This document shows, piece after piece, positions 34,322 through 41,975 of a stretch of 64,000 bases of DNA; position 1 is the first letter of the stretch, and each line of letters starts with the position of its first letter. Where the stretch lies: positions 19,153 to 83,152 of the forward strand of contig JAFYZH010000096.1 in the NCBI GenBank assembly GCA_017548765.1, read 5' to 3'. The stretch comes from Lachnospiraceae bacterium. GTDB lineage: Bacteria; Bacillota; Clostridia; Lachnospirales; Lachnospiraceae. The notes under the pieces were generated by a model, which saw only the letters and a list, made by a program, of their open reading frames with translations, ran no database searches and was not told the origin of the DNA. Position numbers and translations under genes: made by a program.

Positions 34322-35329
34322 ATGAGTACATTTGTCAAATTGATCAAAGAGATCTGCCAGGAGAAAGGGATCACGTGCACCGGTTTTTCCGGGGACTGGG
34401 CCTTTCTGCTTTCGAAGGATGATAAAAAGGCATTCATATTCGGCTACCAGTTCGGGCTGGATCTGGCCGCGCAGGCAGCCGTTTGTAAGGATAAGGCGAT
34501 CGCGGCCGATATGATGGAGCATCTGGGCATCCCTTGCGTTCCACATACCTGCTTTATGTCGCCTGCCCATCCCGAGTACATCTTCGGCGATACCGGTTAC
34601 TATGCCGATATGGCGGCGCTTTTAAAGAAATATAAAAAGGTCGTTTGCAAGGATAATCAGGGCACCGGAGGCCATCTGGTCTTCGTTGCGGAAACCCAGA
34701 AGGAACTTGAGTATGCCGCGCATTGTATCTATGCGGAGGCGCCCTCCATGTGCATTTCCCCTTATGTTCCGATCCGCGACGAGATGCGGTGCATCATGCT
34801 CGACGGGAAGGTTCAGGTGGTCTTCCGGAAATGTCGCCCGCAGCTGATCGGCGACGGTGTGCACACCGTGCAGGAACTGCTTTCGATGAAAGTTGCGGAA
34901 GATCCCGCATTTGCCGATCGGTTGTTATCCGGCGAGACGGTTTCCTACGATTTCGAGCACGGAGATAAAAAGCATAAGAAGGGCGCATATGTGCCGAAGA
35001 AGGACGAGAGCTACGTGCTGTCCTGGAAGCATAATCTGGGTCAGGGAGCAGCGCCGGAGATCTTATATCCGGTTTCTAAAAAGAGCCCTATATCTGACGC
35101 GGACGCCGAAGCCGCTGCTAAAGCGGTCGAGCTGGCGCAAAAGGTCACGGATGCATTCAAACTCCGCTTTGTATCCTGCGACGTGATCCGCACCTACGAT
35201 GACCGCTACATGATCCTCGAGGTCAATAACGGCGTCATGATGGAGAACCTTGCGTCCTATAACGAAGAGTGTTATAAACTCGCTAAGAAGATCTATACAA
35301 AGGCCATCGAGAAAAGCATGAGGAATTGA
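34322..35329 (+). CDS. ATP-grasp ligase, RimK/cyanophycin-synthetase-like
   Basis: A 335-residue ATP-grasp protein. VCKDNQGTGGHLVFVAE (near 105) is the flexible nucleotide loop, VPIRDEMRCIMLDGKV and LIGDGVHTVQELL (near 180) match the RimK/CphA ATP-grasp core, and ILEVNNGVMMENL near 300 supplies the metal ligands. ATP-grasp enzymes of this group form amide bonds between a carboxylate (via acyl phosphate) and an amine. It follows the MurE-like gene by 11 bases with CAGGAGA upstream of the ATG, so the two ligases probably build one product together. No terminator separates it from clpB upstream. Substrates unknown; glutathione-synthetase-like activity is an alternative. Confidence 0.83.
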   Translation: MSTFVKLIKEICQEKGITCTGFSGDWAFLLSKDDKKAFIFGYQFGLDLAAQAAVCKDKAIAADMMEHLGIPCVPHTCFMSPAHPEYIFGDTGYYADMAALLKKYKKVVCKDNQGTGGHLVFVAETQKELEYAAHCIYAEAPSMCISPYVPIRDEMRCIMLDGKVQVVFRKCRPQLIGDGVHTVQELLSMKVAEDPAFADRLLSGETVSYDFEHGDKKHKKGAYVPKKDESYVLSWKHNLGQGAAPEILYPVSKKSPISDADAEAAAKAVELAQKVTDAFKLRFVSCDVIRTYDDRYMILEVNNGVMMENLASYNEECYKLAKKIYTKAIEKSMRN

Positions 35330-35381
35330 TAAAGCTGCGTTGCAGGACCCTTCCTGCGGCGCGGCTTCCTCGTTTACGTGC

Positions 35382-35410
35382 TTGCATTTTCCGTGTAAAA
35401 CAAGTATAAT
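35382..35410 (+). promoter_or_regulatory. Promoter of the 47-residue peptide and TPR operon
   Basis: TTGCAT (35382-35387), 17-base spacer, perfect TATAAT (35405-35410). A small hairpin GCAGGA/TCCTGC (35342-35357) upstream lacks a T-tract and is not a convincing terminator for the ligase operon. Confidence 0.8.
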
Positions 35411-35441
35411 AAAATGTAAACTTTCCGCGGAGGTTTTAAAC

Positions 35442-35585
35442 ATGCTGAATTTTGAAGAAGAGCTTACGAAGTTTAAACCGAGCCTCGAGTTAAAAGATAC
35501 CGAGGAGACGATAAAAAATACACCGCTGGTGGATGTTACGGATATATTGGCCAGGATCTTGAAGGATGCATCGGATAAGGAGTAA
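35442..35585 (+). CDS. 47-residue acidic protein
   Basis: A small protein (starts MLNFEEELTKFKPSLEL, ends ILARILKDASDKE) predicted to be helical, with no cysteine or membrane segment. GCGGAGGT lies seven bases before the ATG and a consensus promoter lies 32 bases before that, so it is the lead gene of the TPR operon. Its end contains the Shine-Dalgarno (AAGGAG) of the next gene. I do not recognise the family; a regulatory or adaptor role for the TPR protein is conceivable but unsupported. Confidence 0.75.
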   Translation: MLNFEEELTKFKPSLELKDTEETIKNTPLVDVTDILARILKDASDKE

Positions 35586-35588
35586 AAC

Positions 35589-36986
35589 ATGCAATGTTTG
35601 ATATGCGGGGCGAAGCTGTCGAAGCAGGACGTCTGCCTGACATGCGGTACCGATATCCGGTTGTATCGAGAGATCATTCAAACGTCGAACTCCTATTACA
35701 ATCTGGGATTGGAGCGCGCGAAGCGACGGGATCTGACCGGAGCGCTGACAGCATTGCACCAATGTTTAAATCTGAATAAGAAACACTATGAAGCGCGAAA
35801 TCTCCTCGGGTTGATCTATTATGAACTCGGCGAGTTGGTTTTCGCTCTGCGTGAGTGGGTCATCAGTAAGAACCTGAACGATAAGGATAATCCTGCCGAC
35901 GGCTATCTTAAGCAGGTGGAAACGACGCAGAAGGCCCTGTCGGCGAACCTGCACCGATATAATAATGCGCTACATTATCTGGAGGTGGGCAGCCGCGATC
36001 TGGCGCTACTGTCGCTGAAACGTATCGTTTCAAAACCGTACAACAATGTTAAGGCATATCAGTTGCTGGCGCTTTTGTACATGCAGGACGGCGCTTACAC
36101 GAAGGCGGAGCGTCTGCTGAAACGTTGCGCGGCCATCGATTGCGGTGACTCGACGACCATCCGCTATTTAGAGGCGATCAATGAAGCCCGTAAGAACGAT
36201 ACATCATTGTCCGATGTAGTGAAAGGGCGTTTCGCTTCCGAGGAGGATGGAGTTATAACCCCGGCATCTGCGATCCGGGAATACAGTTCTTATGTTGTTT
36301 ACGCGATGTATATCGCGATCGGTTTTCTGCTTGGAGCCTTACTCATCTATTTCATCGTCGTGCCTTCGGTACGAAGGATCGAGCAGGGTGAGGCGCGAGC
36401 CATGCTGACCGACAGTCTCACGCAGGTCTCGAACCTGCGAACGGAGATCATGCGGTTGCAGACCGATAATTCGAACCTGCAGGATGAGGTCGACCGTTTG
36501 CAAAGAAGCGTGAATGAGCGCGACAGCGCCGCTTCAACGGCGACGGAAACGATCGCCGGTCTGCGGGAGCAGCTGACCTCGTATCAGACCTTGATCGGTG
36601 TCATGAAGATGTACGTCGATGAGGATTACCTGAAGGCGATGAATGCTTATCTGGATCTCGACTCGCAATCCGAAGATAAGTTTTACGCTGAGGCATATCG
36701 TGCGATCAAGGATGATATGCACGAGACGATGTGGTACCGTTTGTATTACGCAGGCCTGCGTTATCGTGACCAGTTGGATTACGAACGTGCCATCGAGTAT
36801 CTGTCACAGGCAAATACTCTTCAGCCGACATCCGAGCCGGTGCTGTATTACCTGGCGTTGTGTTATGAGTCGGTCAATAATATCACTGCCATGACAAACT
36901 GCCTGAACCAGTTGATCGCTCTCGACCCCGAGAGCCAGTGGTCGGCACAGGCTTATACGAAGTTGCAAGCTTACCGCGGCAGATGA
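35589..36986 (+). CDS. Transmembrane TPR protein with N-terminal zinc ribbon
   Basis: A 465-residue protein in distinct parts: zinc ribbon (CLIC at 3-6, CLTC at 16-19); cytoplasmic TPR region (about 35-205, with LTGALTALHQCLNLN and AYTKAERLLKRCAAID); a single transmembrane helix (about 236-262); a coiled coil (about 268-320, LRTEIMRLQTDNSNLQDE); and a second TPR region at the C-terminus (about 385-460), which should lie outside the cell. TPRs on both sides of the membrane suggest a scaffold linking cytoplasmic and envelope partners. Start chosen by AAGGAG six bases upstream. Partners are not known; the next gene encodes a secreted lipoprotein. Confidence 0.82.
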   Translation: MQCLICGAKLSKQDVCLTCGTDIRLYREIIQTSNSYYNLGLERAKRRDLTGALTALHQCLNLNKKHYEARNLLGLIYYELGELVFALREWVISKNLNDKDNPADGYLKQVETTQKALSANLHRYNNALHYLEVGSRDLALLSLKRIVSKPYNNVKAYQLLALLYMQDGAYTKAERLLKRCAAIDCGDSTTIRYLEAINEARKNDTSLSDVVKGRFASEEDGVITPASAIREYSSYVVYAMYIAIGFLLGALLIYFIVVPSVRRIEQGEARAMLTDSLTQVSNLRTEIMRLQTDNSNLQDEVDRLQRSVNERDSAASTATETIAGLREQLTSYQTLIGVMKMYVDEDYLKAMNAYLDLDSQSEDKFYAEAYRAIKDDMHETMWYRLYYAGLRYRDQLDYERAIEYLSQANTLQPTSEPVLYYLALCYESVNNITAMTNCLNQLIALDPESQWSAQAYTKLQAYRGR

Positions 36987-37026
36987 TCGCCGCGCGTGAC
37001 CTGAAACAAAGAAGGGAGGTCTTTCT

Positions 37027-38361
37027 TTGCGTAAAGTAGTCCGTTTCCTATGTTTGCTTATATTACTGCCCGGTACATGCGCCTGTAACGGCGGACATGT
37101 TTCTGAAACCGAGCCGGATACACAGGAGATCTATAGTACGGCTGCTTCTTCAGAGGGACCTTCTTTTTCTGCGCCCGGTGATACGGAGAATAAAACGGAA
37201 GCCTTAACTACAGTTCCTTTGAAAGAAGAGATCACAACGGAAATATCCACTACGGAGGAACCGACTACAGAGGCGCCGCGTGAATTGACCGTGTCTTATG
37301 TCGGGCCGCAGCGCTACGAAATGGATCGTGTGGCGATCAATGATTTCCGGATCTGCGTTATGCAGAATGGAGAAGTCCTCGAAGAGAATCCCCAGGGCTG
37401 GTCTGCGGATCTGTCGCCTCTTTTGACAGCGGGAGAGAATACATATCGGATCGCGTATGAGGATATGGCATGCGAGGTCACGGTGACCGCTCTTCCCGGC
37501 ATGGCGGATGGAAGCACGATCTGTGGTCCCGGAGAAGCATCCACTAAGAAGATCTCCGGACAGAAAGTGCTGGTCTCGTCACTGGGATTCCTTTCAAAAG
37601 CATATGCCCCGGAGAAGACGGATCCGTTTACGATCATGGCGCTGTCGGAACACGAACTGACGCATAAGGATCGAACCGCTCTGTTTGTGCGGGAGATCCT
37701 CGGACGCTATGACATCCGCCTTCCTTACGAAACGGAGCAGATCGAGACCTATGGTATCGAGGTCCCCAGGGAGCAGGTGAAGGTAGGCGATGTGGTCTGC
37801 TTTACCGATATGCAGGCCGACGGAGACGCGGAAGAGAGGCTTCTCGGCATTTACGTGGGCGGAGATTTCGTTCTCTCCCTGAACACGGAGGATAAAGCGG
37901 ATTTTTACTGGATGCATGATACGACATGCAGGCGTTTGTATGACAACACCTGCGATCTGTCCGGCGAGGAGAGTTTCGTCTACGTGATCGATGCATTTAA
38001 GAAGCAGAAGATCTACGGGGAATGGGTGACTTCTTACGTGGATGATGTCCCTTACATGATCGGACGGATCCGGAATTTCTTCTTTACCGTGGATCTGAAT
38101 TCCTGCGTGGACGGGTATTATCCTACCTATTTTTGCTATGATGACTTCCGGCTTCCCGAAGAGTTCGTGGAGCAGTGGAAGAAACAATATTTGAAAAAGA
38201 ATGCACTGTGTGAGGTCATGAAGAACGGAGAGTACATCCGCTTCGACGCCGCAGGGAATTATCATTTTAAGGTCGATTGCGACCGGGAGACATGGAAGAG
38301 TCTGACGCCGGGGGTTTATGGCGAGTACTGGAATATGGACTGGTCCTTCCTGATGGGGTAA
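37027..38361 (+). CDS. Secreted protein with degenerate NlpC/P60-like domain
   Basis: A 444-residue exported protein starting at TTG behind GGGAGGT. The signal peptide (about 1-22) ends near CAC-N; a lipoprotein Cys is possible but the lipobox is not canonical. Then come a Thr/Glu linker (about 27-85), an Ig-like domain opening VGPQRYEMDRVAINDF (about 95-160), and a domain with the order of an NlpC/P60 peptidase. The usual DCSGF is replaced by DRTALF, and GHVGIY by RLLGIY, so the catalytic Cys and His are absent. VKVGDVVCF still matches the family's KPGDLIFF. The intact homologue in this window (52345) has the same Ig-like domain. Probably a binding or regulatory pseudoenzyme; the C-terminal 130 residues are unrecognised. 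Confidence 0.72.
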   Translation: MRKVVRFLCLLILLPGTCACNGGHVSETEPDTQEIYSTAASSEGPSFSAPGDTENKTEALTTVPLKEEITTEISTTEEPTTEAPRELTVSYVGPQRYEMDRVAINDFRICVMQNGEVLEENPQGWSADLSPLLTAGENTYRIAYEDMACEVTVTALPGMADGSTICGPGEASTKKISGQKVLVSSLGFLSKAYAPEKTDPFTIMALSEHELTHKDRTALFVREILGRYDIRLPYETEQIETYGIEVPREQVKVGDVVCFTDMQADGDAEERLLGIYVGGDFVLSLNTEDKADFYWMHDTTCRRLYDNTCDLSGEESFVYVIDAFKKQKIYGEWVTSYVDDVPYMIGRIRNFFFTVDLNSCVDGYYPTYFCYDDFRLPEEFVEQWKKQYLKKNALCEVMKNGEYIRFDAAGNYHFKVDCDRETWKSLTPGVYGEYWNMDWSFLMG

Positions 38362-38364
38362 ATC

Positions 38365-39744
38365 GTGAATATTAAACATAAGATCGGTTCCGAGAGAGTG
38401 GATATGCTCGAAGGAGCCTTATTACCGAATATCATAAAGTTTGCGGTCCCGCTGATGCTTTCGAGCATCCTGCAGCTTTTGTTCAACGCGGCGGACATCG
38501 TGGTCGTCGGACAGTATGCCGGCGACTCGTCGTTGGGCGCGGTCGGCTGTACGGGATCGCTCATCAACCTGCTAACCAATCTGTTCGTCGGGCTCTCCGT
38601 GGGTACCGGCGTTTTGGTCGCGCGCTATTATGCTTCTAAGCAAAATGAGAAACTGAAGGACACGATCCATACCTCCTTGAGTATCGCCGTGATCTCCGGA
38701 TTCATTTTGATGATCGTCGGCATAAGTTTCGTCCGTCCGATCCTGATCCTGATGAATGCGAAGGGAGAGATCCTGGATAAGGCGGTCATCTACCTGACGG
38801 TCTATTTCCTCGGCATGCCCTCGATGATGGTCTACAACTTCGGAAGTTCGATCCTGCGTGCGGTCGGTGACACACGGCGTCCGCTGATCTACCTGACGAT
38901 CGCCGGTGCGCTGAACGTGGTACTGAATCTGATCTTCGTCATCGTCTTTCAGATGGATGTGGCAGGCGTAGCGCTTGCGACCATTCTGTCGCAGACATTG
39001 TCCGCAGTCTTAGTCGTACGGTGCCTGATGAGAGAGAAGGGCGAACTGCACTTTGATCTGCGCCATCCGTACCTCAAGCGGCACATCCTGAAGCGTGTCG
39101 CGCGGATCGGCCTGCCTGCCGGTTTCCAGGGCGTGATCTTCTCCCTGGCAAACTTAGTCATCCAGTCTTCGGTCAATGAACTCGGGGACATGGTCATCGA
39201 AGGAAACTCGATCGCGATGAATATCGAAGGCTTCGTCTATGTCTCGATGAATGCCTTCCATCAGGTGTCCATTTCATTTACCAGCCAGAACCTCGGCGCG
39301 GGGAATAAGCACAGGGTACGTCCCATCTTTTGGAAGACGGAAGCCTGCGTGATCGTGGTAGGTACCGTTTTGGGATATCTGGCACTTTTCTTCGGACGGC
39401 CTCTTTTGGGTATCTATTCGGGGAATCCCGAGATCATCGATGCAGGCATGGTGCGTCTGTGGATGATCATGACGACCTACATGCTCTGCGGTATGATGGA
39501 CGTCTGCGTCGGCTCGATCCGCGGTATGGGCTATTCAGTCATGCCGACCATAGTATCGCTGATCGGCGCTTGTTTCATGCGTCTGATCTGGCTCTGGACG
39601 GTATTCCGGATCCCGCAATTCCACAACGCGAGCATGATCTACATCACCTATCCGATCTCGTGGGCGCTCACCTTCAGCGTCCATCTGATCTGCTTCCTCG
39701 TGCTCAGCAGAAAATTCACGGAAAACAGGTCAAAAAATGCTTGA
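38365..39744 (+). CDS. MATE-family efflux transporter
   Basis: This 459-residue polytopic protein has about twelve hydrophobic segments and family motifs DMLEGALLPNIIKFAVPLM at the N-terminus, QLLFNAADIVVVGQYAG and the mid-protein repeat GLPAGFQG. MATE proteins export cationic drugs or metabolites using Na+ or H+. The start is a GTG three bases after the previous stop, with only a weak Shine-Dalgarno; ATG at 38404 would cut conserved residues and is less likely. The stop codon lies inside the -35 of the tRNA promoter. Confidence 0.92.
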   Translation: MNIKHKIGSERVDMLEGALLPNIIKFAVPLMLSSILQLLFNAADIVVVGQYAGDSSLGAVGCTGSLINLLTNLFVGLSVGTGVLVARYYASKQNEKLKDTIHTSLSIAVISGFILMIVGISFVRPILILMNAKGEILDKAVIYLTVYFLGMPSMMVYNFGSSILRAVGDTRRPLIYLTIAGALNVVLNLIFVIVFQMDVAGVALATILSQTLSAVLVVRCLMREKGELHFDLRHPYLKRHILKRVARIGLPAGFQGVIFSLANLVIQSSVNELGDMVIEGNSIAMNIEGFVYVSMNAFHQVSISFTSQNLGAGNKHRVRPIFWKTEACVIVVGTVLGYLALFFGRPLLGIYSGNPEIIDAGMVRLWMIMTTYMLCGMMDVCVGSIRGMGYSVMPTIVSLIGACFMRLIWLWTVFRIPQFHNASMIYITYPISWALTFSVHLICFLVLSRKFTENRSKNA

Positions 39745-39769
39745 CATACCGGGGGCAATGTGTTAACAT
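39741..39769 (+). promoter_or_regulatory. Promoter of tRNA-Thr
   Basis: Perfect TTGACA (39741-39746), 17-base spacer, TAACAT (39764-39769). The -35 contains the TGA stop of the MATE gene. Confidence 0.82.
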
Positions 39770-39822
39770 AACGTAAGTCATCTTTGAGATGACCCGGTAA
39801 CATACCGAAAAAACATATGGTT

Positions 39823-39895
39823 GCTTCTGTAGCGCAGCTGGTAGCGCGTCGCATTCGTAATGCGCAGGTCGGGGGTTCGAGTCCCCCCAGGAGCT
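39823..39895 (+). tRNA. tRNA-Thr (anticodon CGT)
   Basis: A 73-base cloverleaf: acceptor GCTTCTG/CAGGAGC (one G-T pair), D-stem GCGC/GCGC, anticodon loop TTCGTAA with CGT at 39856-39858, T-stem GGGGG/CCCCC with loop TTCGAGT, discriminator T. Position 27-43 is a T-C mismatch. The 3' CCA is not encoded. It reads ACG codons. It has its own promoter and terminator, forming a single-gene unit. Confidence 0.95.
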
Positions 39896-39899
39896 TAAT

Positions 39900-39944
39900 G
39901 ATAGTAGCGATGGAGAGTTCTCGTCGCTACTATCTTACGTTTTA
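39900..39944 (+). terminator. Terminator after tRNA-Thr
   Basis: A perfect 11-bp stem (39900-39910 with 39924-39934) followed by TTACGTTTT. It begins five bases after the tRNA. Confidence 0.85.
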
Positions 39945-40037
39945 GAGGTATTTGTCGGAGCCGTACATCATATAGAGGAATGTCCGCGTGGGACGGAAAT
40001 TTGCTTTTTCACGGTGGACATCGGAATGGAGGACATT

Positions 40038-41147
40038 ATGAAGAGATTGGACAAGAAATTAAAAGTCGGCGTTTTGGGCGCAACAGGTATGGTAGGACAG
40101 CGTTTTATCTCCATCCTGGCAGAGCATCCCTGGTTTGAGGTCGTTGCTGTAGCAGCGAGCCCTCGTTCCGCCGGTAAGACATATGAGGAAGCTGTCGGCG
40201 ATCGTTGGAAGATGGATACCCCGATGCCGGAGGCAGTTAAGAAGCTGGTCGTTTTGAACGTAGATGAAGTTGAGAAGGTTGCTTCTCAGGTGGATATGGT
40301 ATTCAGCGCATACGAAGGTACGAAGGAAGCCATCGCCGCAGCCGAAGAGGCTTACGCGAAGACCGAGACTCCCGTCGTTTCCAACAACAGCGCACATCGT
40401 TGGACACCGGATGTTCCTATGGTAGTTCCGGAGATCAACCCCGAGCACTTCGACGTGATCGATGCACAGAAGAAGCGTCTGGGTACGAAGTATGGTTTCA
40501 TCGCTGTTAAGCCGAACTGCTCCATCCAGAGCTATGCTCCGGTCCTTACTGCTTGGAAAGAGTTCGAGCCCTACGAAGTTGTTGCTACAACTTATCAGGC
40601 GATCTCCGGCGCAGGTAAGACTTTCAAAGACTGGCCCGAGATGGTGGGTAATATCATCCCGTACATCGGCGGTGAGGAAGAGAAGAGCGAGAAGGAGCCT
40701 CTGCGTCTGTGGGGCGAAGTTAAGGATGGCGTGATCGTTCCGGCTACCAGCCCTGTGATCACCTGCCAGTGCATCCGCGTTCCGGTCCTGAATGGTCATA
40801 CTGCAGCAGTCTTCGTTAAGTTTAAGAAGAAAGTAACGAAGGAGCAGCTCATCGAGAAGCTTCTCGCATTTTCCGGCGAGCCGCAGAAACTCGAACTGCC
40901 CAGCGCTCCGAAGCAGTTCATCCAGTACCTGGAAGAGGATAACCGTCCGCAGGTCGCTCTGGACGTAGATTACGAGAACGGTATGGGCGTAAGTGTCGGC
41001 CGTCTTCGTGAAGATACGGTCTATGACTGGAAGTTCGTCGGCCTGTCCCATAATACATTAAGAGGCGCTGCAGGTGGTGCGGTACTCTGCGCAGAAATGC
41101 TTGTCGCAAAGAACTATATTTGTGCGAAAAGTGAAAGAAAAAAGTAA
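40038..41147 (+). CDS. asd: Aspartate-semialdehyde dehydrogenase
   Basis: This 369-residue enzyme makes aspartate semialdehyde for lysine/DAP, threonine and methionine synthesis. It has N-terminal GVLGATGMVGQRF, the catalytic Cys in KPNCSIQSY, the substrate Gln/His region TYQAISGAGK, and SVGRLREDTVYDWKFV. The length and sequence suit the longer archaeal/fungal-like branch rather than the E. coli type. GGAGG lies five bases before this ATG; ATG at 40026 is possible but less well placed. It is monocistronic as far as can be seen. Confidence 0.95.
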   Translation: MKRLDKKLKVGVLGATGMVGQRFISILAEHPWFEVVAVAASPRSAGKTYEEAVGDRWKMDTPMPEAVKKLVVLNVDEVEKVASQVDMVFSAYEGTKEAIAAAEEAYAKTETPVVSNNSAHRWTPDVPMVVPEINPEHFDVIDAQKKRLGTKYGFIAVKPNCSIQSYAPVLTAWKEFEPYEVVATTYQAISGAGKTFKDWPEMVGNIIPYIGGEEEKSEKEPLRLWGEVKDGVIVPATSPVITCQCIRVPVLNGHTAAVFVKFKKKVTKEQLIEKLLAFSGEPQKLELPSAPKQFIQYLEEDNRPQVALDVDYENGMGVSVGRLREDTVYDWKFVGLSHNTLRGAAGGAVLCAEMLVAKNYICAKSERKK

Positions 41148-41166
41148 TAAACATGCCCGCGTAGTC

Positions 41167-41175
41167 TGATATAAT
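41167..41175 (+). promoter_or_regulatory. Extended -10 promoter of the NfeD-flotillin operon
   Basis: TGATATAAT (41167-41175): TG plus a perfect TATAAT without a clear -35. The start site would leave a leader of about 145 bases holding the hairpin at 41220. Confidence 0.5.
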
Positions 41176-41219
41176 ACACTTGCGGGTAGAAAAAACGGAT
41201 GTTTTTACGATATCGTTTT

Positions 41220-41257
41220 CTAAAAGCGGAAACCGGTCCTTCGGATTTCGCTTTTAG
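41220..41257 (+). other. Long leader hairpin before the NfeD-like gene
   Basis: Arms 41220-41235 and 41242-41257 pair at 15 of 16 positions (one G-T, one A-A mismatch) around a six-base loop. The following bases (TGTATAAAAAG) are not a T-tract, so it is not a standard terminator. It could be an mRNA-stabilising or regulatory element. Confidence 0.6.
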
Positions 41258-41327
41258 TGTATAAAAAGATAACGGATCGCGAAGACAGACGAAATAGGAA
41301 ATCTGCCGCGGGGAAGGAGGGAGCTTC

Positions 41328-41912
41328 ATGGATACGGTATATACGATATGCTTAGTAGTAGGTTTTGCGATACCGTTGATCACGCTGCTTCTTGGCGGAA
41401 TATTTGATGCTTCCGTGGACACAGACGGAGACGGACCGGATGTAGGTTTCGATTTCGATATCGATATCGGTGATATCTCGATCTCGCTTTTGCCGGCTTC
41501 ACTCCACAGCATCTGTGTAGGCCTTATGTTATTCGGTGCCATGGGTAAGATCCTGGGCGACTCCATGAAAACATGGATGGTCGTGCTTATCGGTGTCGGT
41601 GTCGGATATCTCGGTGCGGTGATCATTCAGAGTTTTATCCGCACATTACGTAAGGTGGAACATACCACAGTAAACCGCGAAGATCTGGTAGGCTGTGATG
41701 GCCATGTGGTCAATACGATCATAGCCGGCGGTTTCGGTTCGGTCAGTGTGACGACATTTGACGGCATCACGACGAACTATCCCGCTAAGGCCGATAACCC
41801 TACGCAAGTGATCCGTCAAGGATCGACCGTGACCATCGTTCGTATCGAAAAGAACGAGGTCATCGTCCGCCCGAAAGACATGGCGGAGAAATATCGCCTT
41901 GGGGACGAATAA
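41328..41912 (+). CDS. NfeD-like membrane protein
   Basis: This 194-residue protein has an N-terminal hydrophobic segment (about 4-25), an acidic extracytoplasmic stretch (DASVDTDGDGPDVGFDFD), further hydrophobic segments (about 55-105) and a C-terminal OB-fold domain (about 115-190, DLVGCDGHVVNTI to RIEKNEVIVRP). This is the short NfeD form without a protease domain, found next to flotillins (Bacillus YuaF with YuaG). It is followed 63 bases later by the flotillin gene. Confidence 0.85.
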   Translation: MDTVYTICLVVGFAIPLITLLLGGIFDASVDTDGDGPDVGFDFDIDIGDISISLLPASLHSICVGLMLFGAMGKILGDSMKTWMVVLIGVGVGYLGAVIIQSFIRTLRKVEHTTVNREDLVGCDGHVVNTIIAGGFGSVSVTTFDGITTNYPAKADNPTQVIRQGSTVTIVRIEKNEVIVRPKDMAEKYRLGDE

Positions 41913-41975
41913 AGACGTTCCCTTAATCACGAATGATCCGATGGAGTATCGGAGATTATAAACAGGAGGAATAAA

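Noticed and set aside
35342-35357. Terminator after the ATP-grasp gene
   Set aside because: The stem is only six base pairs and no T-tract follows.
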